From JADLFV01 sp964471555 (GTDB lineage: Bacteria > Planctomycetota > Phycisphaerae > Phycisphaerales > Phycisphaeraceae), in contig CAYYGM010000002.1 of assembly GCA_964471555.1 (NCBI GenBank), positions 36,793-100,792 of the forward strand: 64,000 nt of DNA, given 5' to 3'. Positions 1 through 9,148 of this stretch are shown here, in pieces. The translations under genes were made by a program, and so were the position numbers. Numbering within the stretch: the first letter of the stretch is position 1; every line of letters begins with the position of its first letter. The notes below the pieces were generated by a model. That model did not search any database and was not told the DNA's origin. It saw only the letters and a list, made by a program, of their open reading frames with translations.

Positions 1-1211
1 GCGTCGCAACTCAACGTCGGCAGCGTGAATTCGTGCCGGCTGGTGTCGGCGATGGTGCAGCGGCCGGAGACCGCCCGGCCGAACTCGTTGAATTGCTGAG
101 CGACCTGGGTTTCGAGCAGGCTGTAGTCGCCCGGGGAGACGCCGGGATCGTCGGGTGTCGGGTCGTCCCGGTCCCAGGTGCACAGGAACGTGTCCACGTT
201 CGACCCGTAAGACGAGCAGCGGTCCACCGCCAGCCCGGGGTAGCTCTCGGACGCGCCCGGGTCCAGCGGCGCATAGACCGCGCCACCAAGGTTGACGCCG
301 GTTTGATCGTAGGAACAGAACCCGACCCGCCCCTGCTGGAAGGTGCTGTCGGCATCAACGATGGCGACCGTGTGCCCCCCCACAGCCAGCGCGGGGTTGC
401 CGCCGGTGTTGCTGGCGGTCGAAAGCGGGCTGAGTTGAATCGCGCCCGTGACAGGATCGATCGTCGCAACCCTCGAGAGCGTGGTTGACGCGCCGGCGAC
501 CTGGGCCCAGGTGATCACAGCCGACTGGCCGTCCGGCGCATATTGCTTGTCGATCGCCCCGGGCTGTTGTCCGAATGCGGTGAAAGTGCCGACCGTCTGC
601 TCATCCAGGGGAATGATCTCCACGCCGTTGACGTCATCGATCGCGCGGTAAGTCCGATCGACCAGCTCGAAAGTAAACGTCCCGGGATTGATGTGCAGCG
701 ACAGGACGTTGTAGATGCCATTGGGGCCGGCAGCGACCTTGGCTTCGATGGTGCCTTGCCCGCTGCGATCGAGCGAAAGCGTGGCCGAGTCCGTATGGTC
801 GAAGTTGTCCGCCACGAGATCGCCCGAGGACACGCCCGAGACCGGATAAACCCGCGCGTAAACGAACTCGTCGGCTGCGTCCACGCCGGCCCCGGCCGTA
901 CCCTCGGGGAAGCTGAAGATCGGCACCGCGTCCGAGCCGTCGTCAATCCCGCCGAGATCCACATCGCGGATGATCTGGTCAAAGTCGTTGACCGCGTAAC
1001 GGACGTAACCCGACTGCTCGAGCAGATGCGGAAAAATGAACGTGCCGGCGTGGCGGCCGTCGACGGCCTGTTGCTCGAACGGCACCGGGTCGCCAAGAGC
1101 CGCACCCGCCGCGGCCGTCAGGATCAAACCCGCAATCCATCGTTGTGCATCACTGGCCAATGCGCGAACCACAAGATTGGTCTGACGTGCAGATGGTGTC
1201 TTTCGCCTCAT
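1..1211 (-). CDS. Secreted protein of unknown function, C-terminus cut off by the window edge
   Basis: One reading frame stays open on the minus strand from an ATG at 1211 to the left edge, so at least 403 residues are encoded and the C-terminus lies outside the window. A GGGGAAG stretch precedes the start. After a basic N-terminus a hydrophobic segment at about residues 26-40 ending in AALGD looks like a signal peptide. The rest is acidic, rich in D, G, T and V, and reads like extracellular beta-structure (for example VFAYARVYPVSG-like strands and an AVGGHTVAIVD stretch that may be one blade of a propeller). I recognise no catalytic motif. The end that could carry a PEP-CTERM or other sorting signal is missing. 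It is an exported protein; anything more is inference. Confidence 0.7.
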   Translation of the reverse strand, partial: MRRKTPSARQTNLVVRALASDAQRWIAGLILTAAAGAALGDPVPFEQQAVDGRHAGTFIFPHLLEQSGYVRYAVNDFDQIIRDVDLGGIDDGSDAVPIFSFPEGTAGAGVDAADEFVYARVYPVSGVSSGDLVADNFDHTDSATLSLDRSGQGTIEAKVAAGPNGIYNVLSLHINPGTFTFELVDRTYRAIDDVNGVEIIPLDEQTVGTFTAFGQQPGAIDKQYAPDGQSAVITWAQVAGASTTLSRVATIDPVTGAIQLSPLSTASNTGGNPALAVGGHTVAIVDADSTFQQGRVGFCSYDQTGVNLGGAVYAPLDPGASESYPGLAVDRCSSYGSNVDTFLCTWDRDDPTPDDPGVSPGDYSLLETQVAQQFNEFGRAVSGRCTIADTSRHEFTLPTLSCD

Positions 1212-1320
1212 GCAACTTCCCCAAGCGCCCCCCGCTGGGAACAAATCGTTTTGACAGGCCCAGCCTGAAAGTATAAAGCCGGGGGCGGCGCAAGAGAAGC
1301 ATCAATTGGGTGAAAGTTTG

Positions 1321-1929
1321 TTACCCCGGAGGCAGATCGCCCGGATCAACCGTGGGCCCGGTGTCCGCTGCACTGGAGGCGGCCGCCCGCTGGCGCTTGG
1401 CAGCCCGGCCGGTGGGGTTGCCGCGGGGCATGGCGATCACGCCCGTGCGGGCCAGCTCCACGATGCCGTAAGGCGACACCAGGTCAACGAATGCTTCGAG
1501 CTTGTCCTCGGTCCCGGCCAGCTCGATCATCAACTGATCGACCGCCACATCCACCACCTTGGCCCGGAACAGGTTCGCCAAGGTGATAATCTCCTCGCGC
1601 TTGTCCGCCGGGCCGGCCTCGGTGCGGGTCGAAACCTGCACCAGCATCAGGTCGCGCTCGACATAAGGCGAGTCTTTGTAATCGACCACCTTGACCACCG
1701 GCACCAGCTTCTGCAATTGCTTGCGCACCTGCTCGAGCACCGCATCGTCGCCGCTGGTGACGATGGTCATGCGCGAGAGTTCGGGATTCTCGGTCCGCCC
1801 CACCACCAGCGAGTCGATGTTGAACCCGCGGGCCGCGAACATCCCCGCCACCTGGGCCAACACGCCCGGCTCGTTGGTCACCAGGGCGGCAATGACGTGA
1901 CGAAAAACTTCTTTGTGTGCTTCAGCCAT
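1321..1929 (-). CDS. ilvN: Acetolactate synthase small (regulatory) subunit
   Basis: Regulatory subunit of acetohydroxyacid synthase, the first step of branched-chain amino acid synthesis, which confers valine feedback control on the catalytic subunit. The 202-residue protein starts with an ACT domain (about residues 10-80) containing the family signature NEPGVLAQVAGMFAARGFNI and SRMTIV, followed by the second ACT-like domain (about 85-165) with RDLMLVQV and LANLFRAKVVDV. A low-complexity A/R/P tail of about 30 residues extends past the usual end. The large subunit gene (ilvB/ilvI), normally adjacent and upstream, is not here: the upstream stretch holds only a transposase remnant and a broken sulfatase, so the pair is split or the partner is elsewhere. 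Confidence 0.93.
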   Translation of the reverse strand: MAEAHKEVFRHVIAALVTNEPGVLAQVAGMFAARGFNIDSLVVGRTENPELSRMTIVTSGDDAVLEQVRKQLQKLVPVVKVVDYKDSPYVERDLMLVQVSTRTEAGPADKREEIITLANLFRAKVVDVAVDQLMIELAGTEDKLEAFVDLVSPYGIVELARTGVIAMPRGNPTGRAAKRQRAAASSAADTGPTVDPGDLPPG

Positions 1930-1995
1930 GCGGGCATGATACCAGATGCCGGACCCGCGCCGTCCGCGGCGGAGGCAGCTGCAAATAGTCCGACT

Positions 1996-2349
1996 TCAGC
2001 CCGACGGCAATCCCGCCACGGCCGGAAAGGCAACAAGGCCGGCCGTTTCTTCGAATAACAACTGCACCCGCTGCACCAGCAGCGCGGGGCTGACGCGCCC
2101 ACGCCAGTCGATCGGGCGGCGATCCGAACGTTTGAGTCGATGTTTGCCCGGTCGCAGCAGGCGGGCGGTGCGGTCCAGCAATCGCAAATAACGTGACAAC
2201 GTCAATCCCGACAGCAAACCACGCCCAGTCTGACGCATCGGGGCCAGCCAACGTCGGCGACCGCGGCCACGACCGGGGGTGATGGCCAAGGACGCTCCCG
2301 CCTTGCCTCGCTCGGCCGCAGCTTGGTCAGCCGCGAACGCTGCATGACG
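1996..2349 (-). pseudogene. C-terminal remnant of a planctomycete-type transposase
   Basis: This minus-strand frame has no start of its own but shows RRRWLAPM, then GLLSGLTLSRYLRLLDRTAR and LLRPGKHRL, ending with LLFEETAG. That arrangement matches, from memory, the C-terminal tail of transposases of the IS200/REP-associated (RAYT-like) type common in planctomycetes, where a (Y)L.LLDWTGR..R.DKRG motif precedes a final .LF..AAG. Only the last ~110 residues remain and the catalytic HUH/Tyr core is missing, so it is inactive. It abuts a sulfatase fragment that stops at 2361, suggesting that an insertion or deletion joined the two. Confidence 0.5.
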
Positions 2350-2360
2350 CACTCGCAACT

Positions 2361-2771
2361 TCACGGATGTATGCTCGCCCCGGGGCAGAACTGGTCGAAC
2401 CTGGCTTCGGCGATGATGCGGCCGTGGAATCCGAAGTTGTCCTGCCGCGGCGTCAGGTGCATCTTGCCGATCGTGGCCGTGTGGTAGCCGGCCCGTGACA
2501 GTTGATGTCCGAAGCTCGTCTCGCCGGCACGGGGTGCAAACCCGTTGGCCCGCACGCGATGGCAGCGCGGATAGCGGCCGGTGAGGTAGCTGTAGCGCGA
2601 AGGGCAGGACAGCGGGTTCTGCACGTAGCAGTTGTCGAACACCACGCCCTGGGCTGCGAGGGCATCGAGGTTGGGCGTTTGGGCAGCGGCGTTGCCGTAG
2701 CATCCCATGGAATCGGGACGCTGCTGATCGATCATCAGGAAAAGGATGTTGGGTTTGCTGCTCTCGGCCAT
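2361..2771 (-). pseudogene. Sulfatase, N-terminal fragment only
   Basis: Starting at the ATG at 2771 the frame encodes a clear sulfatase N-terminus: NILFLMIDQQRPDSMGCYGN (metal-binding DD/DQ region), TPNLDALAAQGVVFDNCYV, and the formylglycine signature CPSRYSYLTGR, then GYHTATIGKMHL. It stops after 136 residues, whereas type I sulfatases are about 450-550 residues, so the C-terminal half with the remaining metal and substrate ligands is gone. Downstream lies a transposase remnant (1996-2349). The intact version would hydrolyse sulfate esters, probably of polysaccharides, after Cys-to-formylglycine maturation. The fragment is almost certainly non-functional. Confidence 0.85.
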
Positions 2772-3494
2772 CTCGGCCCCACCGTGCCGTTGGAGCCACA
2801 TGGAGCCGAACCGCCCCTGCAACCGGCTCCCGGACTCATGGTAACGGAGCATCCGAATCGCATGTCGCCGCCGCTGCCCGTAGTACAAACCATGCTGTGG
2901 AAAACTTGTGCATCAGTCGGCCACTGATCAGATTGCAGGCACGATGTCGGATAAAACACCGACGAGGACACCCCATCTTCACGGGCCACCCCGGGCACAC
3001 AACGTAACGTAAGGCTTTTTTTTACAGCATCTTGTAAAAAAACGAACCCGACATCCCTCCAGTTGGGAGTAGCAGGCAGGATTCTGAAGGTGGCGAACAG
3101 GCTAGCCTACCCAGCCGAGGGGTCGATGTGGAAAACGCTCAAAAAGCAGGGGTCGGTCTAACTTTCTATTTACACAGATTTTACCCGATTCGGATGGCGC
3201 CATGGCGGTGGCTGCGGCATGCCGAAGTCCGGCTGGTGGACGAGAAATGCGAGCGTGTGTGCGGGCGGCCCGGGCAAGCGGGGTCGCGTGGCGATCCGGC
3301 TTCAAGTCACGTGCAAAACCTGGTTGTGGGTCAGTGTGAAATCAGCAGATCGATATTTCCGGCAGCGAGCTGGACTGTGTCAGCCCGGCACCGGCCCGAC
3401 ACGGGCCGGCTCGCTACAGAACCGCCTTCCATTTCAAACCGACCCACTACTGAAAAACCTTGACGCCGGTTGCTCCAGACCCGGGTGTCGCGGC
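2772..3494. other. 723-nt non-coding stretch
   Basis: Between the sulfatase fragment and the signal peptidase gene I see no convincing gene. The short open frames here have no recognisable motif and an amino-acid composition like antisense shadows. It contains one strong A/T hairpin (3017-3042). Decayed flanks of the sulfatase/transposase insertion may account for the rest. Confidence 0.5.
3017..3042. terminator. Bidirectional terminator-like hairpin
   Basis: Perfect 10-bp inverted repeat TTTTTTTACA / TGTAAAAAAA with a 6-nt loop (GCATCT). The stem supplies a U-run in either direction, but it is A/U-only, so it would be weak as an intrinsic terminator. It could instead be an operator or a footprint of a small element. 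Confidence 0.4.
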
Positions 3495-5135
3495 TCAGTG
3501 GATGAAGCGCATGTCGGCGAAGTTGGGCAGGACGCGCACCTGCTTGTTCTGGAAGGGGTACGGCGCGGGCCAGTAAACGAAGAAGGCCCGGCCCATCATC
3601 ATGTCGCGGGGGACAAGGCCGAAGTCCGGCTCGCCATCGAAGTTACGTTGTGCAATCCAGGGGTCAACGCTGTCCCAGAAGCGGCCGTCAAGACTGAGCG
3701 GGCCGTTGTCGCCGACGCAGAAGAACTCGTCGGGCCCGATGTCCAGGCGTTGATCGACCCATCGATCGCCCCGGCGGTAGAGCGATCCGCGGGCATCGAT
3801 CTCCTGGGCGCCGCGCACCGCATAAAACAGATCGCGATCCAGTTCCACGTGGGCCAGCTTAGCCGCCCCGCCGGTGAGGCCGATGGTGATGGTGGGCCAG
3901 TTGCGGCGAAAGATCACGGGGCCGGGCGTGGGGCGCTGTTTGAGCACCTCCAGCGGATAGTCGAATCGCTTGCGCAGCACGCGCTGGCCGTCGATCCAGA
4001 TGCTGGCTTCCTGATCCACGAACCAGAACTCGACCGAGGCCGCCAGGCGCTGGGCCAGGGGGGTGACGGTGTGGCCCTCAATGCTCTGGACGTCGTCGGT
4101 GGCCGGGTCGCCGATCAGCAGGCGGACTTTGCCGTCACCATCGATGACCGCGGCGATGGTCGTGGGTCCGGCATCGAGGCGAGCGGTGGTGCGCAACTCT
4201 ATGCGCAGCGGCTGGTCGGACTGATCGGGCATGACGGTAGCGGCCAGGCGAATGTCCTCGATCGGCTCGGGGTCAGCCAGACCTTCGGGGTGCAACTGGT
4301 CGTAGGCGTACATGCCACCCTCCAGGTTGTTCTGCCAGTGGTCGAAGCCGAAGCGGATTTCGCCGTCGCCCCGGCCGAGGAAGTGGTAGGTGCGCATGCC
4401 GTCGAGGGTCATGTCCCACTGGCCGGGATCGCTCGGTTGCCAGGGCTGCTGCCAGTTGCGCGGCAGGAGGGTGGCCTGTTCGATCTGCGGGTCGGCGGGC
4501 ACGTAGTCGCTGTGATAGATCGGCTGCCAGACCGCCTGCTGCACGCGGGGGCGATCAGTCTTGCGGGCGATGTGCCACTTGTCGGGGATCGGCTGGCCCT
4601 GGTCGTCGTGGGGGCAGACATAGATGTTGCCGTCGAGCAGGTAGAGCGATTCGTTGGGCAAGCCGACGAGTCGTTTGATGTAGCTGGCGGTGGGGCCGGG
4701 CGAGCCGTCCTGGTTGAGCCGTTGGGGATTTTTGAAGACGACCACGTCCCACCGCCGCGGCTCGCTGAAGCGGTAGAGGTATTTGTGGACGAGGATGCGG
4801 TCGCCGGCCGCGCGGTCGCCGCCGGTCGGTGCGCTGATGTCGCTGCCGCACATGGGGCACATGGCGAAGTTGCTGCTGGCGTTGGTGCGCGGCACCTCGA
4901 GGTTGAACTGGTAGCCGCAATCGGGGCAGCGCAGGCGGGTGTGCTGGCCCAGGAGCGTGGGGGCCATGGAGCCGGTGGGAATGACGAAGGCCTCGACCAC
5001 GAAGGCACGGAAGACGAAGGCCAGCACGAAGGCAATGATGATCGACTCGATCGTTTCCTTGATCGTGTCCTGCTGGGGGGGGCGGGACTCGGGCTTGGCG
5101 AGGCGAGGCTCGGGGGTCGGGTCGGATTCCGGCAT
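3495..5135 (-). CDS. lepB: Signal peptidase I with zinc-ribbon and large insertion
   Basis: Membrane-bound Ser/Lys protease that removes signal peptides from Sec/Tat-exported proteins. A transmembrane helix at about residues 30-52 is followed by the box B serine in IPTGSMAPT (S56). The catalytic lysine sits in SYIKRLVGLP (K154), and the C-terminal box GDNGPLSLDGR lies near residue 475. Two unusual additions are visible: a CPDCG...CPMCG pair (C70, C73, C93, C96), a treble-clef or rubredoxin-like zinc ribbon right after the active-site serine, and about 270 extra residues between the lysine region and the GDN box that read as a lectin-like beta-sandwich. At 546 residues it is nearly twice the usual length. 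It is divergent from nuoH and probably has its own promoter. Confidence 0.92.
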   Translation of the reverse strand: MPESDPTPEPRLAKPESRPPQQDTIKETIESIIIAFVLAFVFRAFVVEAFVIPTGSMAPTLLGQHTRLRCPDCGYQFNLEVPRTNASSNFAMCPMCGSDISAPTGGDRAAGDRILVHKYLYRFSEPRRWDVVVFKNPQRLNQDGSPGPTASYIKRLVGLPNESLYLLDGNIYVCPHDDQGQPIPDKWHIARKTDRPRVQQAVWQPIYHSDYVPADPQIEQATLLPRNWQQPWQPSDPGQWDMTLDGMRTYHFLGRGDGEIRFGFDHWQNNLEGGMYAYDQLHPEGLADPEPIEDIRLAATVMPDQSDQPLRIELRTTARLDAGPTTIAAVIDGDGKVRLLIGDPATDDVQSIEGHTVTPLAQRLAASVEFWFVDQEASIWIDGQRVLRKRFDYPLEVLKQRPTPGPVIFRRNWPTITIGLTGGAAKLAHVELDRDLFYAVRGAQEIDARGSLYRRGDRWVDQRLDIGPDEFFCVGDNGPLSLDGRFWDSVDPWIAQRNFDGEPDFGLVPRDMMMGRAFFVYWPAPYPFQNKQVRVLPNFADMRFIH

Positions 5136-5223
5136 GGGGCACTCAGTATGAAATCGTTCCAGAAGCCCGCTATTCTATGTCCAGCGGGCCTCCGTTGCGC
5201 CCCGGGTCTCGGTCATCCGGCCT

Positions 5224-5258
5224 GATACCCGATACCCGAACCCCGATACCCGACTGCC
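5224..5258. repeat. Heptamer array, GATACCC type
   Basis: Five consecutive 7-nt units (GATACCC, GATACCC, GAACCCC, GATACCC, GACTGCC) end 3 nt before the nuoH start codon at 5262. They occupy the place where a ribosome-binding site should be, and no purine-rich SD is visible there. It is one of several such arrays in the window. Confidence 0.75.
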
Positions 5259-5261
5259 CCC

Positions 5262-6572
5262 ATGATCTCCGCACAGCTTTTCGTCAGCATCATCGTGATC
5301 CTGGTCATCGTCAACTCGATGCTGGGAGCGTGCGCGTACCTGATCTTCCTGGAGCGCAAGATCGCTTCCTGGTGCCAGGACCGTATCGGTCCCAACCGCG
5401 TGGGGTTCAGCTTCGGGCAGGACAACCTGTGGCGGGCGCTGGGCATGAACTTCATGAACCGCTGGAGCTTTGCCGGCTTCGGGCAGGCTTTAGCGGACGG
5501 CATCAAACTGTTTTTCAAGGAAGAGTACACGCCGCCGCGGGCGGATATCGCGCTGTTCCTGCTGGCGCCGGTGTTCGTGATTGTGCCGGCCCTGATGGGC
5601 TGGGCGGTCATCCCCTGGGGCGGCGTGGTCGAGTTCCCCGGCCTCAGCATCGGCGGAACGCAACTCGTCCTTCCGGGCGTGGTCAGCGTCGCGGCAGCGC
5701 CGGTCAACATCGGCGTGGTGTACATCCTGGCCATCGGATCGCTGGCGGTCTATGGCGTCGTGCTGGGCGCGTTCGCCTCCAACAACAAGTACTCCTTCCT
5801 CGGCGGCATCCGCGCCACCGCCCAGATGGTCAGCTACGAAATCCCCATGGGCCTGTGCGTGCTGATCGCCATCCTGACGTACCAGACCACCGATGCCGGG
5901 ACGATGGTCAACCTGCAGGCTGGGAGCGGATCGGCCGGGGCCTGGGGCATCTTCCAGCATCCACTGCTGGCGGTGATCTTCTTCACGTGCATTCTCGCAG
6001 AGTGCAATCGCGCGCCGTTCGATTTGCCGGAAGCAGAGACGGAACTGGTGGGCGGATATCACACCGAGTATTCGTCCATGAAGTGGGCCTTGTTCTTCCT
6101 GGGCGAGTACATGCACATGATCACCGGCAGCGCGTTTTTCGCGGTGCTGTTCCTGGGCGGCTGGAGCGTGCTGCCGTTCATCGGCGACCTGCCCCTGCTC
6201 AGCGGCGGCTGGCTGGGGCTTGTCGTGGTGCTGGTGAAGTTCAACGTGTTCGTGGGCAAGGTGGCCACACTGCTGATCGTGATGATGTGGGTGCGCTGGA
6301 CCTTGCCGCGCTTCCGCTTCGATCAACTGATGCGCCTGGCCTGGCAGGGATTGATCCCGCTGACGGTGGCCGTGATGCTGGTCAGCGGCGTGCTGGTGTA
6401 TCTGAAGTGGAACACCTGGTGGATGTTCTGCCTGGCCAACCTCGCGGTGGCGGTGTGCGGCGCGGCGCTGGCCCCACACATGCCCAAGGGCCCGGCCGTC
6501 AACCGCAAAGTCCGCCTGGCCGGCTCACGCTTCTATCCGCCGCTGGCTGAGACTGCCGCCGAGAGTGATTAA
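5262..6572 (+). CDS. nuoH: NADH-quinone oxidoreductase subunit H
   Basis: Membrane subunit of respiratory complex I that forms part of the quinone chamber and links the peripheral arm to the proton-pumping arm. The 436-residue protein has about nine hydrophobic segments. Family motifs are FLERKIASWCQDRIGPNRVG near residue 30, ADGIKLFFKEE (about 78-88), ECNRAPFDLPEAE and the quinone-site loop around it (about 248-260), and VRWTLPRFRFDQLM (about 346-359). Length exceeds the usual ~330 because of periplasmic loop and C-terminal additions. No other nuo gene is present: lepB is divergent upstream and a convergent gene follows, with the two stop codons sharing TTAA (6569-6572). A separate complex I locus must exist elsewhere. 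Confidence 0.95.
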   Translation: MISAQLFVSIIVILVIVNSMLGACAYLIFLERKIASWCQDRIGPNRVGFSFGQDNLWRALGMNFMNRWSFAGFGQALADGIKLFFKEEYTPPRADIALFLLAPVFVIVPALMGWAVIPWGGVVEFPGLSIGGTQLVLPGVVSVAAAPVNIGVVYILAIGSLAVYGVVLGAFASNNKYSFLGGIRATAQMVSYEIPMGLCVLIAILTYQTTDAGTMVNLQAGSGSAGAWGIFQHPLLAVIFFTCILAECNRAPFDLPEAETELVGGYHTEYSSMKWALFFLGEYMHMITGSAFFAVLFLGGWSVLPFIGDLPLLSGGWLGLVVVLVKFNVFVGKVATLLIVMMWVRWTLPRFRFDQLMRLAWQGLIPLTVAVMLVSGVLVYLKWNTWWMFCLANLAVAVCGAALAPHMPKGPAVNRKVRLAGSRFYPPLAETAAESD

Positions 6573-7681
6573 TCCGCTGGGTTTTCGGTCAGGCGATAAA
6601 CCATTTCGTGCGTGTCGTCGCGGATGATGACGGTGCTCAGGTCTTCGCTGTAAAGCTCATCGTCAGCGGTTTTGTCCAGGATGTAGTGGCGCAGCGGTTT
6701 GCCGTCGGGCAGGGAATAGATCACCCAGGTGTCGCCGTCGCGGAACAGGGCGGCGTCGCCGTCGGTGTTGATCTGCAGCAGTTCGCCGGCCTCGGGAGCA
6801 AACTCCGAGACAAGCTGGCCGGTGGTGGTGTCGTAGAAGGCGATGGCATTGGGAGCGAAGCGGCCGCGCAAGACCAGTTGGCCGTTGCGTGTCAGGTGCT
6901 GCGGTCGCATTTGCGACGGGTCGCGGGGGGTGATTTTGCTCGGATCCACTTTGGTTTCGCCCGCCACCAGACGATCGCCCTTGGGACTGAGGCGAAGGCA
7001 CATGAGCTGCAACGAACAGTCGATCTTGCGAACCACCTGCTTCAACGGCGGACGCCAGATGCAGATTTCGCGGCGGCTCTCCGCGGTGGCGATCACGTGC
7101 AGGTCGCGGCTGACCGCAATCTGGCCGGCACTCTGGGGCATGATCAGGCGCAATTCGCTTTGTGGTTTAAAGGTCAGCAACACGAGGGTGACCTTGGCGG
7201 TCTGGCCGCGCACGCAGTAGTACAGGCCGTCGTCGTTGGGCGTGAACTGCGGATGGGCGCGGTCGATCAGGCGCATTTGGCCGACCACTTGTCCATCGGG
7301 TCGCAACAGCACGCCGGTGCCATGTTGCAAGGCGGGCTCGGCATAGACCAGGTCGCCGGCATGCGACGCGCACTTGGCTTCACCGAGTCCCTGGGCGATC
7401 GGGCTGGAAGCGGGCAGAACCTGGCGGGTGTCGATATCGATCAGATCGCCGATCACGTTGCCGATGGGGCTGGACAGCCAGCCGATGCGCCCGTTGGGGC
7501 TGATCCAGTTCAGCGTGCACATCGGGTTCTGCGCGCCGGGATGCGGCTGCTTGGAATCAAAGACCGAATCGCGCACCAGTTCGGCTTTGCACTTGGGCCC
7601 GAGATCGCCATCAGCCGCCACAGCGCAACCGGCACCGATCAGCATCAGTGTGGCGGACAGTAAACCGGTTGTGCCTTTCAA
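6569..7681 (-). CDS. Secreted protein, probable beta-propeller, function unknown
   Basis: The 370-residue protein begins with a lipoprotein-like or Sec signal (GLLSATLMLIGAGCAVAADG, where C19 could be a lipobox cysteine). The rest is rich in repeating strand patterns such as SPNGRIGWLSSPIGNV, SPKGDRLVAGE and IAFYDTTTGQLVSEFAP, the look of WD40/YVTN-type propeller blades that report a value and compare it with a reference. No catalytic residues are apparent. It lies directly downstream of a sialidase-like gene on the same strand (22 nt gap) and may be cotranscribed with it. Its stop overlaps that of nuoH. Only export and fold are inferred. Confidence 0.7.
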   Translation of the reverse strand: MKGTTGLLSATLMLIGAGCAVAADGDLGPKCKAELVRDSVFDSKQPHPGAQNPMCTLNWISPNGRIGWLSSPIGNVIGDLIDIDTRQVLPASSPIAQGLGEAKCASHAGDLVYAEPALQHGTGVLLRPDGQVVGQMRLIDRAHPQFTPNDDGLYYCVRGQTAKVTLVLLTFKPQSELRLIMPQSAGQIAVSRDLHVIATAESRREICIWRPPLKQVVRKIDCSLQLMCLRLSPKGDRLVAGETKVDPSKITPRDPSQMRPQHLTRNGQLVLRGRFAPNAIAFYDTTTGQLVSEFAPEAGELLQINTDGDAALFRDGDTWVIYSLPDGKPLRHYILDKTADDELYSEDLSTVIIRDDTHEMVYRLTENPAD

Positions 7682-7703
7682 TGGAGCCCCCCTTCTGCGT
7701 CGT

Positions 7704-9035
7704 TCAATACACCAGGTCGCGGAAGTTTTTCACCGTATGGAAGGTCAGGATGTTGCCGTTGTGGGCGTCGTGCGAACGTGCATCGCCGGAGCGGCTGAGG
7801 ATGTGCAGGTCGTCGCCGTCGATGACCATGCTGGCATAGTGGCGCGACTGCTTGGGTGAGTCGCCGATGGCGACGATGCCGGCAAAGCACCAGTCGACCA
7901 TGTTCTTCGAGAAGTGCAGTTGCAGGCGATGCCGCTCGTTGTTGGGCAGGTTGAAGCGCTCGGGTGGAAGAGCTTCGCTGCGGGTCATGCTGTCGGTGGC
8001 CTGCGAGCTGAGCAGCCAGTAGAGCTTCGTCTGCTCATCGTAGAGGATGTGGAACTTCATCTGCCCCCCCGGAAGTGGAAGAAAAACGACTTTTTTACCC
8101 GAGGGATTGGTTTCCAGCACGGTCTTCATGGAGCCATCGGGTTGTTCGACGACCTTGACCATGGCGGCATAGCCGGTGCCGCCGGTGTGGGCCCGCATGA
8201 ACAGGTGGAAGGTGTGGCCGGTGGGGTCGAACCAGTAGTGGTTGGGATCGGTGATCTGCACGACGTTGGTCTCGAGCCAGCCGGGCGGGGCCATGTTGCG
8301 GCGGGGCGCGGTCCAGAAGCTTTCGTGCGGATAGAAATCGAAGAAGGGCACGCCGAAGTAATCCAGATTGCGTGCCGGCACCGCATCACGGAAGGCCATT
8401 TCGCTGGCGAAGGTCCAGCTTTCGCGCTTCAGCAGATCGTCGCCGACCTTGCCGCGCATCAGCACGGGCGCCAGCACGCTGACAGACCAGGTCTTGACGT
8501 CGTCGTAAACGTTGCGTTCCATGACCAGGTAAACGTTGCCGTTGGCGTACCAGACATTGCACGGAGCCTGGTGCCAGACGTCGCCGTCGGTAAGTTTGGA
8601 TTCGCCCGTCCAGGTGTCGCCCCAGTCATCGCTGCGCAGGATCTTCAGATCGCCGTCCGCCCCGAGGATGTAAAGCGAATCGTTGACCACGAAAGGTCGG
8701 GCCGCCCACATGCTGAATCCCACGCTCGGCCGCCAGGTCTTGCCGTGATCGTCGCTGATGAATGCGCGGCCACGGGTGAAAGTTGGATCGGCCTTGCGCC
8801 GTTCGCCCGCCCCTCTGCCACCCAGGTCACAGGTGGCGATCAGGCGACCGTTGGGACAGACCGTGATGCCGGGGCTGTAAACATAAACGCTATCCGCATC
8901 AGGCGATTCGTAGACCACCACGTAGTCATTGGCCAGCGGCCGCACCGCCTGGGCCAAGGCCGGGACGCAGGCGAACGTCAGTAACAGCGCCAGGCAGGCG
9001 ATCTGGAATGGTTTTCGTGTGGTGCGTTGCAGCAT
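7704..9035 (-). CDS. Secreted sialidase-like (BNR/Asp-box) protein
   Basis: Starting at the ATG at 9035, which is preceded by AGGAG at good spacing, the protein is 443 residues with a signal peptide (basic RTTRKPF, hydrophobic LALLLTFACVPALAQA). Two Asp-box (BNR) motifs are visible, SDDHGKTW near residue 95 and SDDWGDTW near 136, each expected at a blade turn of a six-bladed sialidase-type propeller. The catalytic arginine triad cannot be assigned with confidence, so it may be a sialidase, another exo-glycosidase, or a non-enzymatic propeller. It sits just upstream of another secreted propeller-like gene. Extracellular or periplasmic glycan handling is the likely role. Confidence 0.8.
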   Translation of the reverse strand: MLQRTTRKPFQIACLALLLTFACVPALAQAVRPLANDYVVVYESPDADSVYVYSPGITVCPNGRLIATCDLGGRGAGERRKADPTFTRGRAFISDDHGKTWRPSVGFSMWAARPFVVNDSLYILGADGDLKILRSDDWGDTWTGESKLTDGDVWHQAPCNVWYANGNVYLVMERNVYDDVKTWSVSVLAPVLMRGKVGDDLLKRESWTFASEMAFRDAVPARNLDYFGVPFFDFYPHESFWTAPRRNMAPPGWLETNVVQITDPNHYWFDPTGHTFHLFMRAHTGGTGYAAMVKVVEQPDGSMKTVLETNPSGKKVVFLPLPGGQMKFHILYDEQTKLYWLLSSQATDSMTRSEALPPERFNLPNNERHRLQLHFSKNMVDWCFAGIVAIGDSPKQSRHYASMVIDGDDLHILSRSGDARSHDAHNGNILTFHTVKNFRDLVY

Positions 9036-9148
9036 GAATTGGTCTCCTGTCAGCGGTTCACATCCCCGGCTGGAAGATCCTGCCGCCAAGCTATCGCATC
9101 CCGCGGACCCGAGCAACCATCCGCGCTGCTGTGTTACGATGCTCCATC

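Noticed and set aside
3128..3463. Small protein gene upstream of lepB
   Set aside because: No ribosome-binding site, no motif, and partly complementary to random-looking sequence.
3219..5225. A 668-codon open frame on the plus strand opposite the signal peptidase gene
   Set aside because: It is the antisense shadow of a well-supported gene in GC-rich DNA; its protein lacks any motif and has biased composition.
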